Part shown: piece after piece, positions 26,408 through 37,020 of the stretch
Layout: each line of letters opens with the position of its first letter
Numbering within the stretch: position 1 is the stretch's first letter
From: Pseudoflavonifractor sp. An85
Lineage (GTDB): Bacteria > Bacillota > Clostridia > Oscillospirales > Oscillospiraceae
Direction of reading: 5' to 3'
DNA: 64,000 nt
Assembly (NCBI RefSeq): GCF_002161235.1
Contig: NZ_NFHE01000010.1
Location: forward strand, 1 to 64,000
Translations under genes and position numbers: made by a program
Notes under the pieces: model-generated
Told to the model about the DNA's origin: nothing
Databases searched by the model: none
Seen by the model: the letters and a program-made list of their open reading frames with translations, nothing else

Positions 26408-27696
26408 ACTACTGGAAATTATGGAACTTTGCCACGGATTTTCTCTTTACCATCTGGTTTTTCTGGCGGGTGCACCCCTCTTCTAACCTCTCTCGCCGCC
26501 GAGTCTGTGCCGGGTACTTGCTCTTTCTCCTTCTCATTCCCCTCTACTTGCTGGCTCTAACCTACCAAGGGGAACCGGTGGATACATTGATTCGCTTCTT
26601 TCTGCGCTGGGGTGTCTATTCCGGCTATGTGTATCTGGTCAAAGGCCGCTCTCTTTCGTGCAGTCTGTACTTTGGCGTGCTGGCCTGGCTGGTGTTCACC
26701 ACCGCCAACTGCCTGCTTTTGACCCCTACCCTGTACCCCCTCCACGGCACCGGGTTCTGGACTGCCCAACTCATGGAATTTTGCTTTACCCTTCTCACGG
26801 TGACCCTGTGCAGCCGCCTGGTCCCCCTCAATGAGATCGCCTACATCGGTTGGCCCCGGGTATATGTCATGGTGGTTTTGGTGTGTCTGCAACTCCACCT
26901 CAAAGCCTCGTTGGGCCATCTGTCCACCATCGTCCACCCGGATGAGCCCCTGGTTCTCACCAGTTACCCCTTTATTCTCCAACTGCTTCTGCTCTCTGCC
27001 ATCATTTTCTTCGAGTGGTACCAGCACAGCCGGTATCAGCAGGAAAACGCCCGTCTGTCCGATGTGGCCAACCGCTACCGCTACGAGTACGCCCAGGTCA
27101 GCGCGGACGCCGATGCCAACCTGCGGCAGATTCACCACGACCTGAAAAACCACCTCTACGCCATTCAGCGCCTGTCCAACCACTCCAACCAGGAGCTCCA
27201 GGCCTATATCCAAAGCCTCACCCAGGACCTGGGGGAATACGAAAGCCTGGTGGACTCGGGCAACGACCTGCTGAATGGTCTGCTCTCCCACAAAATTCGT
27301 CTGGCCCGCAGCCAGAACATCCCCATCACCGTCCAAGTAGACTTCTCCCAGGGCGGTTTTCTCCAGGACAAAGATATGTGCGCCCTGTTTGGCAACGCCT
27401 TGGACAATGCCCTGGAGGCCAGTGCGGCAGTTCAAACCCCGGATCTGCGCAGTATTCTGGTCAGGTGTCAGACCACCGGGGGCAATCTGGTGCTCACCGT
27501 GGCCAACTACTATGAAGGGGAGCTGAAACAGGTGGGACGGCGCATCCTCACCCGCAAGCAGGAACCGGGCCACGGGGTGGGCCTGTCCAGCATCGCCCGC
27601 ACCGCAGGACTGTACCAGGGTACCGTCACTCACTACACCGATCCCCTGCACAATTTTGTGCTGGTGGTGGCCATTCCCATCCCCCCACAGGCATAA
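26404..27696 (+). CDS. GHKL sensor histidine kinase (system 2)
   Basis: A 430-residue kinase with six to seven membrane segments in residues 1-205, the H-box HHDLKNHLYA (His245), the N-box NALDNALEAS and the G-box HGVGLSSIARTAG. It shares the plan and several motifs with system 1, so the two systems probably arose by duplication. It overlaps its response regulator by 4 bases. Confidence 0.9.
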   Translation: MNYWKLWNFATDFLFTIWFFWRVHPSSNLSRRRVCAGYLLFLLLIPLYLLALTYQGEPVDTLIRFFLRWGVYSGYVYLVKGRSLSCSLYFGVLAWLVFTTANCLLLTPTLYPLHGTGFWTAQLMEFCFTLLTVTLCSRLVPLNEIAYIGWPRVYVMVVLVCLQLHLKASLGHLSTIVHPDEPLVLTSYPFILQLLLLSAIIFFEWYQHSRYQQENARLSDVANRYRYEYAQVSADADANLRQIHHDLKNHLYAIQRLSNHSNQELQAYIQSLTQDLGEYESLVDSGNDLLNGLLSHKIRLARSQNIPITVQVDFSQGGFLQDKDMCALFGNALDNALEASAAVQTPDLRSILVRCQTTGGNLVLTVANYYEGELKQVGRRILTRKQEPGHGVGLSSIARTAGLYQGTVTHYTDPLHNFVLVVAIPIPPQA

Positions 27697-27728
27697 AAAA
27701 CCCTCGACCGATTGGTCGAGGGTTTTTT
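27697..27728. terminator. Bidirectional terminator between kinase 2 and secG
   Basis: A 9-bp stem (CCCTCGACC at 27701-27709 with GGTCGAGGG at 27714-27722) is flanked by an A-run and a T-run, so it works on both strands. Confidence 0.88.
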
Positions 27729-27737
27729 GCTTTTCTC

Positions 27738-27980
27738 TTACACCAGAGCCAGCACCATGGTGAGAACCATGAATACAATAGCCACCCACTTGGTCATCTT
27801 AGCCATGCGGGCATCGGCGGTCTTGGCCTTGTTCTTGGACAGGAAGGTATCGGCAGCACCAGAGATGGCACCGGACAGGCCGGCGCTCTTTCCGGACTGG
27901 AGCATCACAATCACGATCAGAGCCAGAGACACCACAAAATAGATGATAGACAGAATCAGCTGAGGCATGGTCATGGACAT
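27738..27980 (-). CDS. secG: Protein-export membrane protein SecG
   Basis: An 80-residue subunit of the SecYEG translocon. Two membrane helices (about residues 5-24 and 58-78) flank a Gly/Ala/Ser loop carrying the typical QSGKSAGLSGAISG segment. The ATG at 27980 is favoured because AAAGGA sits about 10 bases upstream; two more Met codons follow closely, and an in-frame TTG at 27989 would add three residues. It has its own promoter inside the 3' end of the upstream gene. Confidence 0.92.
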   Translation of the reverse strand: MSMTMPQLILSIIYFVVSLALIVIVMLQSGKSAGLSGAISGAADTFLSKNKAKTADARMAKMTKWVAIVFMVLTMVLALV

Positions 27981-28040
27981 GGAATTCAATCCTTTCGGTC
28001 ACAGTGTAAAAATGGGCGCAATGGCCCTTACAAGTACCAA

Positions 28041-29120
28041 CTATGATACCATACCGTGCAGGGAATTGCAAGTGCTTTTCCTACACACCCCGGACACCGT
28101 CCGGCGATTGCGCCGCAGGTGTCCCACCAAGGTAACCATACCAGTGACCAGCAGCACCAGATAGCAGCTCACCGTCCGAGTGAGAATCATGGCTGGGGCC
28201 ACCAGCTGGGTGCCAAACACCACCAGGAAGGAGCGGAGAAACACCCCTTCTGCAGCGCCGGCAGACCCAGGTAAGGGCAAAAAGCCCACCGCCACCGAGC
28301 ACAGCACCTGCAACCCTGCCACCTGCACCAGCCCCATGCCGGAAAGGCCGAAAGAGCGGTAGACCAGGTAGGGGATGAGGTAGGAGCAGGCCAGCTGGGC
28401 CGCACTCAGGCCCACCACCCCCACCAGCACCAGGGGGTTGCGTGCAATGACCCGGGCGCCCTGGCGGTACTGCTCCAAAACCTTCTCCAGCTTCTCCTCC
28501 AGCTGGGCTTGGTCCAGCCGACCCACCAGGCGGCAGGCCAGGGCAATGCCCCACTGGCCCAGCCGCCGGGCGGGGCCAGGGAGAAAGAGCAGCAGGATCA
28601 TGGCCACATTCAGCCCCAGGAAGATGGCCAGCCCAACACCGATGAGCAGCCCCACCTGGCCCCCCAGCTGTTCCAGTAGGGAACCGCCAAAGTACAGCGC
28701 CGCCAGGGCGTAGCCCACCACCGCCGTATGATAGCCAATGCTCACCAGCAGCATATCAATGGTCCCCGACACCACCGGCACCCCGTCCCGGTTCATGTAG
28801 TAGACCTGGGCGGGCTGACCTCCTGTGGCGGAAGGGGTAATGTTGCTGAAAAAGAACCCGGTACATGAGTAGAAATAGCACCGGCGGAAGGGCTGGGCGC
28901 AGCCTAAGGCCCCCAGTACCAGCCGGGTGGCTCCCGCCTCACAGGCGATGAACAGGGCCATCACCGGCAGGGTCAGCAGCAAGATGCGGCCATCCGCCCG
29001 GGCGATGGCCCCGGCCAGCTCCCCGGGGGACTGCTGGCGCAAAATGGTGTAGGCGGTGCCCAACAGCAACAGGGCCATGACCCCAAACCACACCATCTGT
29101 CGCTTTCCCGTCCGCTTCAT
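28041..29120 (-). CDS. Polytopic LPG-synthase-TM (MprF flippase-like) protein
   Basis: A 359-residue membrane protein with about eight hydrophobic segments, matching the membrane half of MprF/YbhN-type proteins (UPF0104). Typical elements are a conserved ITPSATGGQPAQ loop and a GSAGAAEGVF loop. It lacks the cytoplasmic aminoacyl-transferase domain of full MprF, so lipid flipping is more likely than lipid lysylation. Its start overlaps the stop of the upstream glycosyltransferase (ATGA, 29117-29120), so they are coexpressed. That pairing suggests that it moves the glycolipid made by its partner; this is inference. Confidence 0.8.
   Translation of the reverse strand: MKRTGKRQMVWFGVMALLLLGTAYTILRQQSPGELAGAIARADGRILLLTLPVMALFIACEAGATRLVLGALGCAQPFRRCYFYSCTGFFFSNITPSATGGQPAQVYYMNRDGVPVVSGTIDMLLVSIGYHTAVVGYALAALYFGGSLLEQLGGQVGLLIGVGLAIFLGLNVAMILLLFLPGPARRLGQWGIALACRLVGRLDQAQLEEKLEKVLEQYRQGARVIARNPLVLVGVVGLSAAQLACSYLIPYLVYRSFGLSGMGLVQVAGLQVLCSVAVGFLPLPGSAGAAEGVFLRSFLVVFGTQLVAPAMILTRTVSCYLVLLVTGMVTLVGHLRRNRRTVSGVCRKSTCNSLHGMVS
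28043..28071 (-). promoter_or_regulatory. Promoter of secG
   Basis: On the minus strand TTGCAA (28071-28066), a 17-base spacer and TATCAT (28048-28043) with an extended TGG. It overlaps the last codons of the LPG-synthase-TM gene. Confidence 0.55.
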
Positions 29121-30184
29121 GCCACCACCTTCTCTCCGGCCAGCTGTTCCACCACGGCGCACACTGCCGCCCGGCACATGGTGTTGGCCGAGCGCTCCAT
29201 GGCCGCCCGCATCTGAGCCAAACCAACGGGATCGTACAGGGTGGATGCAATGGCGTCCAAGCAGTCGCTCTCCTCCTTGGTGGCCAGACGGGCCATTCCA
29301 GCCTCCACCAGGAAACGGGCGTTTTCCCGCTCCTGCTCCAAGAAGGGCTCCCACACCAGCATGGGCAGGCGGCTGGCAATGGCCTCAAAGACGGTGATGC
29401 CACCGGGCTTGGACAGCATCAGGTGGGCCCGGGCCATATACTGGTCCACCTGGGTGGTAAAGCCCACCACCTCAATGTTCTCATACTTGCCATGAAGCCG
29501 CTCATACAGCTTCTCGTTGCGTCCCGTGAGGATGGTCACGTGAATGTCAGGCAGGTCGTCCAGCTGCTGATAAAACCGGTCACCCCGGGGCATAAGCCCC
29601 AGACCGCCGCCCATGATGAGCAGCTCCCGCTTGCCACTGCTGGGTTGGCCCTGGGTAAACTGCTCCCCCACAGGAATACCGGAGACAAAAATCCGCTCCC
29701 CCTCCACGCCCTTGGACACCAGCCCCTGACGTACCTGCTGGGAGGCCACCAGATAGACGTCGGTGCCGGGGTGAATCCACTCGCTGTGACAGGTCACATC
29801 GGTGATGCAGGTGATGAGGGACACCTGGCCCCCCTCTTTTTTATATCGGGCCACCACGCCGGAGCACACGGGATGGGTGGACACCACCACATCTGCCCCT
29901 GTCTCAAACAAAAGCTCCTCCAGGTGCTCCACCCAGGCCCCCGCCAGAGGCATGTCGCCCTCCACGTTGCGGGTCAGGCGGTGAAAGAGGTTATACAGTC
30001 CCCCGCCGTACTTTACCAGCCACCCAAACATGCGGTACAGGGTGGGGGCGAACTCGGGCATGGCGTAGTCAAAGAAATCCACCGTTTCCACCGCGTGTCC
30101 CTCCCGCTCCAGCTGCTGCTGCAAGGCACGGGAAGCAGACCAGTGGCCCATACCAAATTTTCCGGTTAAAATGAGGATTTTCAT
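29117..30184 (-). CDS. Diacylglycerol glucosyl/galactosyltransferase (UgtP/MGDG-synthase-like)
   Basis: A 355-residue GT28-family enzyme of the MGDG-synthase type, expected to move a sugar from a UDP-sugar to diacylglycerol on the inner membrane face, giving the glycolipid anchor used for lipoteichoic acid. The N-terminus has GKFGMGHWSAS, the acceptor-lipid motif of the family. The C-terminal half has the donor-site motifs IMGGGLGLMPRGD and SKPGGITVFEA. The start at 30184 has AAGGGAGA upstream. It heads a two-gene operon. The LtaS-like enzyme at 56651 may use the product. The exact sugar cannot be told from sequence. Confidence 0.85.
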   Translation of the reverse strand: MKILILTGKFGMGHWSASRALQQQLEREGHAVETVDFFDYAMPEFAPTLYRMFGWLVKYGGGLYNLFHRLTRNVEGDMPLAGAWVEHLEELLFETGADVVVSTHPVCSGVVARYKKEGGQVSLITCITDVTCHSEWIHPGTDVYLVASQQVRQGLVSKGVEGERIFVSGIPVGEQFTQGQPSSGKRELLIMGGGLGLMPRGDRFYQQLDDLPDIHVTILTGRNEKLYERLHGKYENIEVVGFTTQVDQYMARAHLMLSKPGGITVFEAIASRLPMLVWEPFLEQERENARFLVEAGMARLATKEESDCLDAIASTLYDPVGLAQMRAAMERSANTMCRAAVCAVVEQLAGEKVVA

Positions 30185-30247
30185 ATATTTTCTCCCTTGA
30201 GGTCCTAAATTTTTTCATCCTATTTCAACCAATATGATAGCAGACGC

Positions 30248-30276
30248 ATTTTAGGTTTTCCCGTGGTTCTGGTTAA
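30248..30276 (-). promoter_or_regulatory. Possible promoter of the glycolipid operon
   Basis: On the minus strand TTAACC (30276-30271), a 17-base spacer and TAAAAT (30253-30248). A moderate match, in the 99-base gap upstream of the glycosyltransferase. Confidence 0.4.
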
Positions 30277-30283
30277 GCTTTCC

Positions 30284-30808
30284 TTAAGGAGTGGTAAATT
30301 CTTGGAAAAGCTCCTCCAGTTTCACCCATTCTATGGAAATTGGTGGCGTGTCCTGGCAGCACACGGACACCCACCACCCCTTTCCCTCATAGCTTTGATG
30401 GGGGCACGGTGGAGGCAAGGGCACGTTTCGGGGCGGATAGAGGGGGGTGTCCCCCAGCTTACACCAGCTCTCCATCAGGGTCCACAGCCGGGTAAAGTCC
30501 TCGTCGGTACCGTCCCACAGCCCCATGCGCGCCTCCGTCAGACAGTACCGGGGCAGGCCGGGGCGATGGGGCTTGACCAGCTCGATATCCACACCCACCG
30601 GGTACTCCGACAAAGCGCACAGGGCGTATCCCCCGGAGTGGGACAGGGACAGCCAGCGACCTTCCCCGGGGATCAGGGGCTTGCCCCGGGGGCTCAGCTC
30701 CAACTGGGGCAGCTCTCCCCAGCCGTATTTCTGGGCAGCCAGACGCAGCAGCGGGCGGCTGAGTTTCCGCCCGTCCTCTCCCTTGACCCCATAAATCTTC
30801 GTGGACAT
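30284..30808 (-). CDS. 4'-phosphopantetheinyl transferase (Sfp-type)
   Basis: A 174-residue enzyme that would transfer phosphopantetheine from CoA to a Ser of acyl- or peptidyl-carrier proteins. The Mg-binding signature VGVDIELV and the second motif LWTLMESWCK are present. The Lys normally seen in the WxxKE motif is Met here, which may weaken catalysis or reflect a divergent subgroup. The protein is shorter than Sfp (about 224). I chose the ATG at 30808 because GGAGAGGGG lies upstream and the next Met (30826) would fall in the serA terminator stem. No carrier-protein gene is nearby. It lies just beyond the serA terminator, on the same strand. Confidence 0.78.
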   Translation of the reverse strand: MSTKIYGVKGEDGRKLSRPLLRLAAQKYGWGELPQLELSPRGKPLIPGEGRWLSLSHSGGYALCALSEYPVGVDIELVKPHRPGLPRYCLTEARMGLWDGTDEDFTRLWTLMESWCKLGDTPLYPPRNVPLPPPCPHQSYEGKGWWVSVCCQDTPPISIEWVKLEELFQEFTTP

Positions 30809-30826
30809 ATCCACACCCCTCTCCAT

Positions 30827-30865
30827 AAAAAACAGCCTGCGAACCACACCGATTCGCAGGCTGTG
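30827..30865 (-). terminator. Terminator of the serCA operon
   Basis: An 11-bp stem (CAGCCTGCGAA at 30833-30843 with its complement at 30853-30863) is followed on the minus strand by a T-run. Confidence 0.85.
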
Positions 30866-30900
30866 TCTTAGCTTCATAGTATCCGGGGATGGAGCCCTTG

Positions 30901-32067
30901 TCAAGAGATGACTCTCACCCGAATGATGCCGTCAATGGCTCGGATGTCGTCAATGACACTCTCCTCCACGGCAGAACCCACATCCACCAGGGTGTAGGCG
31001 AAGTCCCCCCGGGACTTGTTGGTCATGTTCTCCACGTTTACCCCGTCGCCAGAGAGCTGGGCGGTGATGTTGGCCAGCATGGCGGGAATGTTGCGGTGGA
31101 TGATGCACAACCGCTGCACGCCGGAGCGCTCCATCTCCACGTTGGGGAAGTTGACGGAATTTTTGATGTTGCCGTTTTCCAAGAAGTCCCGCAACTGCTG
31201 GGCGGCCATGATGGCGCAGTTGTCCTCGCTCTCGGGGGTGGAGGCTCCCAGGTGGGGAATGGGCACCACATTGGGGGCCAGGGTAATGGTATTGTTGGGG
31301 AAGTCGGTGACATAGCGGGCCACCTTGCCGCTCTGCAAAGCGGCCATCATGGCCTCGTCGTCCACCAGCTCGCCACGAGCCAGGTTGACCACCCGCACCC
31401 CGTCCTTCATCTGGGCGATGGTGTCGGCGTTGATGGTGTGGCGGGTGTCGGGGGTGTAGGGCACGTGGATGGTCACATAGTCACAGGCCCGGTACAGCTC
31501 AGCCACATCCTTGACCACATGCACATGGCGGTCCAGCCGTAGGGCGGTGGCCACGGACAGGAAGGGATCATAGCCGTACACTTCCATCCCCAGAGACAGG
31601 GCCACATTGGCCACCAGAGCGCCGATGGCGCCCAAACCGATGACACCCAAAGTCTTGCGGTACAGCTCGGGGCCCACAAAGGCGGACTTGCCCTTTTCCA
31701 CCGCGGCCGCCACGTCGGTATCGGGGTTTGCAGCCTGGGCCTTCACCCATTCCACGCCCCCCACCAGGTCACGGGAGGCCATGAGCATGGCGGCAATCAC
31801 CAGCTCCTTGACGCCGTTGGCGTTGGCTCCGGGGGTGTTGAACACCACAATGCCCTTCTGGGCGCACTCAGCCACAGGGATGTTGTTGGTGCCTGCCCCC
31901 GCCCGGGCGATGCCCCACAGAGTGTCGGGGAAGGGATAGTCATGGAGTTTGGCCGAGCGGACCAGAATGCCCTCCTCCCCCTCTACGTTGTCCCCCACCT
32001 GGTAGTCGGCGGGGAACTGATTGAGCCCAACTTGGGCGATTTTATTCATGGTTTTAATGCGAAACAT
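30901..32067 (-). CDS. serA: D-3-phosphoglycerate dehydrogenase
   Basis: A 388-residue NAD-dependent enzyme for the first step of serine synthesis. A substrate-binding domain surrounds the NAD Rossmann domain (GLGAIGALVANVALSLGMEV), followed by the catalytic Arg/Glu/His region (ARGELVDDEAM, PHLGASTPESE). The C-terminal about 75 residues form an ACT domain, likely to bind serine for feedback. This is the shorter SerA class with one ACT domain. It starts 17 bases after serC. The start at 32067 (GGGGG upstream) was chosen over Met at 32049. Confidence 0.93.
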   Translation of the reverse strand: MFRIKTMNKIAQVGLNQFPADYQVGDNVEGEEGILVRSAKLHDYPFPDTLWGIARAGAGTNNIPVAECAQKGIVVFNTPGANANGVKELVIAAMLMASRDLVGGVEWVKAQAANPDTDVAAAVEKGKSAFVGPELYRKTLGVIGLGAIGALVANVALSLGMEVYGYDPFLSVATALRLDRHVHVVKDVAELYRACDYVTIHVPYTPDTRHTINADTIAQMKDGVRVVNLARGELVDDEAMMAALQSGKVARYVTDFPNNTITLAPNVVPIPHLGASTPESEDNCAIMAAQQLRDFLENGNIKNSVNFPNVEMERSGVQRLCIIHRNIPAMLANITAQLSGDGVNVENMTNKSRGDFAYTLVDVGSAVEESVIDDIRAIDGIIRVRVIS

Positions 32068-32084
32068 GTTGTTTTCCCCCTGTC

Positions 32085-33173
32085 TCAGCCGTTGGCCTGG
32101 TCAAAGGCCCGGATGAAGTCCGCCAGCTTCTCCACCCCTTCGGTGGGCATGGCGTTGTAGATGGAGGCCCGCATGCCTCCCACGTTGCGGTGGCCCTTGA
32201 GGTTGACAAAGCCCGCCGCCGTGGCCTCGGCCACAAACTTGGCATCCAGATCGGCGTTTCCGGTACGGAAGGTGACGTTCATGTCGGAACGGCTTCCCTT
32301 CTGGGCCGGGCAGGTGAACAGCTTGGAGTCGTCCAGCACATCATAGAGCAGCTGGGCCTTGGCGTGCTTGATCTTCTCCATACCTTCCACGCCGCCCCGC
32401 TCTTCCAGCCACTCCAGCACCAGCCCCAGCATGTAGATGCACCAGCAGGGGGGCGTGTTGTACATGGAGTCCTTGTCGATCATGGTCTTGTAGTTCATCA
32501 TCAAGGGGGTATAGGGCAGCTCGTGACCCGCCAAGTCCTCCCGGACAATGGCCACGGTGAGACCGGCGGGGGCCAGGTTCTTTTGAGCGCCGCCGTAGAT
32601 AATGCCATACTTGGACACATCCACCGTCCGGCTCAAAAAGTCGGAGGACATGTCGCACACCAGGGGCACATCGCCGGTGTCGGGAATGTACTGCCACTCG
32701 GTGCCGTAGATGGTGTTGTTGGCACAATAATGGAAGTAGCTGGCCTCCGGGTCCAGCTTCAGCTGGTCCTGGGTAGGAATATAGGTGTGGTTTTGGTCCT
32801 CACTGGAGGCGGCCAGATTGATTTGGCCGTACTTTTTGGCCTCTTTGTAGGCGATGTTGGAGAAGTTGCCGGTGACGGCGTAGTCCGCCTTTCCCGTCTT
32901 GCCAATGAGGTTCAGGGGCACCATGGAGAACTGGCCCGAGGCTCCCCCCTGCAAAAACAGCACCTTATAATTGTCGGGCACATGGAACAGACGAATGAAC
33001 CGCTCCTTGGTGTCCTGAAAAATCTTGTCAAAAACCTTAGATCGGTGGCTCATCTCCATCACTGACATGCCAGAGCCCTGATAATTGGTGATCTCTGACC
33101 CGGCTCGGGTGAGGACTTCCAGCGGAAGCATGGAAGGGCCTGCGGAAAAGTTGTATACACGTTGATTGCCCAT
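32085..33173 (-). CDS. serC: Phosphoserine aminotransferase
   Basis: A 362-residue PLP enzyme that turns 3-phosphohydroxypyruvate and glutamate into phosphoserine and 2-oxoglutarate. The N-terminus has YNFSAGPSMLPLEVL. The PLP Lys lies in IIYGGAQKNLAPAGL. The C-terminus carries GHRNVGGMRASIYNAMP. The start at 33173 follows AGGAG by 9 bases; upstream in-frame Met codons lack support. It heads the serC-serA operon. The last pathway enzyme (serB) is not in the window. Confidence 0.95.
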   Translation of the reverse strand: MGNQRVYNFSAGPSMLPLEVLTRAGSEITNYQGSGMSVMEMSHRSKVFDKIFQDTKERFIRLFHVPDNYKVLFLQGGASGQFSMVPLNLIGKTGKADYAVTGNFSNIAYKEAKKYGQINLAASSEDQNHTYIPTQDQLKLDPEASYFHYCANNTIYGTEWQYIPDTGDVPLVCDMSSDFLSRTVDVSKYGIIYGGAQKNLAPAGLTVAIVREDLAGHELPYTPLMMNYKTMIDKDSMYNTPPCWCIYMLGLVLEWLEERGGVEGMEKIKHAKAQLLYDVLDDSKLFTCPAQKGSRSDMNVTFRTGNADLDAKFVAEATAAGFVNLKGHRNVGGMRASIYNAMPTEGVEKLADFIRAFDQANG

Positions 33174-33237
33174 GAGCAGTTTCTCCTCTCTGAGATTTTT
33201 CACACTGTTTTGCTATCACTTTAGTGTGTTATATGCT

Positions 33238-33266
33238 ATTATAGTTCGCTGGAGGACATCTGTCAA
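33238..33266 (-). promoter_or_regulatory. Consensus promoter of serC-serA
   Basis: On the minus strand a perfect TTGACA (33266-33261), a 17-base spacer and a perfect TATAAT (33243-33238). The leader is about 58 nt. Confidence 0.8.
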
Positions 33267-33402
33267 CGGTGGAACATACATTCTCTTTATTTTGGCAAAG
33301 TACCCCGGTATGTGCCCAGAATCTCCCTCCTGTTTTGTCCAAAGTACCCAGAAGCCAGCGCATCATTCCAGTGTATGCTTCACTCATGGGATGGTTGCAT
33401 GA

Positions 33403-33440
33403 AAAAAGCCGCCCCCAGTTTCCACTGGGAGCGGCTTTTG
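33403..33440 (-). terminator. Terminator of the HIT-family gene
   Basis: A stem of AAAAGCCGC...CCCAGT with ACTGGG...GCGGCTTTT (about 33404-33439), with one C/A mismatch and a minus-strand T-run. Confidence 0.8.
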
Positions 33441-33468
33441 AGAACGCACAAAACGCCTCGCAGAGTTT

Positions 33469-33807
33469 TTAGCCCGGAGGCCAAGTCATATCCCGGCCGG
33501 ACAAAACGTGGAAGTGCAGGTGATGCACGCTCTGGCCCGCCTGCTCGCCGCAGTTGGACACCACGCGGTAGCTGTCCAGGCCCAGGTCCTTTGCCACCTT
33601 GGCGATGACGGCCATCATGTGGCCCACCAGGGCAGCGTTGTCCTCATTGACCTCCGCCACGGAGGCAATGTGCTGGCGGGGAATCACCAGGAAGTGGGTG
33701 GGCGCCTGGGGGTCGATGTCGTAGAAAGCCACGCACACCTCGTCCTCATAGGCCCGCTTGGAGGGAATCTCCCCCGCTGCGATCTTACAAAAGAGGCAAT
33801 CAGACAT
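33469..33807 (-). CDS. Histidine-triad (HIT) family nucleotide-binding protein
   Basis: A 112-residue protein of the HINT type, which hydrolyses phosphoramidate bonds on nucleotides such as adenosine 5'-monophosphoramidate. The N-terminal CLFCKIAAGEIPSK has the CxxC zinc-type motif. The catalytic triad is HHLHFHVL at about residues 95-102. The length is typical. The start has AAAGGAG about 8 bases upstream. It sits alone between its terminator and a repeat-rich gap downstream of alaS. Confidence 0.93.
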   Translation of the reverse strand: MSDCLFCKIAAGEIPSKRAYEDEVCVAFYDIDPQAPTHFLVIPRQHIASVAEVNEDNAALVGHMMAVIAKVAKDLGLDSYRVVSNCGEQAGQSVHHLHFHVLSGRDMTWPPG

Positions 33808-33840
33808 GGTATCAACTCCTTTCCTGAAAGCATTTTAAAA

Positions 33841-34012
33841 AGCCTCGCAGAGTTTTCCCGCCCTTGGCGGGAAAATAAATTGAAATCTCGTCATTTTCAC
33901 GGACATGTGCCGGGAAAATGACACTTCTCATGGTGCATGGGGTGACTTTTTCGTCAGAAATCGAACCCCATGCACCATGCAAATCCTCCATCAAATGCTA
34001 GCATTTGATGGA
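33841..34012. repeat. Cluster of nested inverted repeats between alaS and the HIT gene
   Basis: Four inverted repeats lie close together: TTTTCCCGCC/GGCGGGAAAA (about 33853-33876), GTCATTTTC/GAAAATGAC (33890-33898 and 33914-33922), a perfect 15-bp pair CATGGTGCATGGGGT (33929-33943) with its complement at 33965-33979, and a 26-base perfect palindrome TCCATCAAATGCT/AGCATTTGATGGA (33987-34012). The word GCCTCGCAGAGTTTT occurs here (about 33842-33856) and again at about 33455-33469, flanking the HIT gene. This could be a repeated extragenic element or a complex 3' end of alaS. Confidence 0.7.
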
Positions 34013-34017
34013 ATGAC

Positions 34018-36672
<2,655 letters not shown>

Positions 36673-36699
36673 GGGAATATACCTCCATTTAAAAATTAA

Positions 36700-36933
36700 C
36701 AAAATAAAAAAGCCCCCACCAAAGCGCAGGGGCAAAGCACAACGCTTCACGGTACCACCCTGTTTATCCTCTGGCAAGGACATCTCTGGTCATCCGATAA
36801 CGGGGATGGGCCGTCCTGTTCCTCGCAGGAGACAAACAGAGTGGCGCAGAGAAACCGCACTTGCCGGGGGCTTTCACCCTCCCCCCTCGCTTTGGGCCGC
36901 TGGTGGCTCTTTGGCTCTGCTATGGTCTTTAGC
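36700..36933 (-). promoter_or_regulatory. T-box riboswitch leader of alaS
   Basis: The minus-strand leader contains the T-box core AGGGTGGTACCGTG (complement of 36748-36761) followed by a competing terminator: GCCCC and GGGGC arms (36733-36712) and a run of U (36711-36706). Uncharged tRNA-Ala should pair with the core and favour antitermination, so alaS is made when alanyl-tRNA is low. Stem I and the specifier codon lie within about 36780-36930; I could not fix the specifier by eye. Confidence 0.88.
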
Positions 36934-36939
36934 TGTTAC

Positions 36940-36967
36940 ATTTTATCACATTCTTGGCAGATGTCAA
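36940..36967 (-). promoter_or_regulatory. Promoter of alaS
   Basis: On the minus strand a perfect TTGACA (36967-36962), a 16-base spacer and TAAAAT (36945-36940), placed just before the T-box leader. Confidence 0.7.
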
Positions 36968-37020
36968 GGTTGATAACCCCATCCATTCAGGGCATAATAG
37001 AGAAAAAGGAGGCTGCTGCC

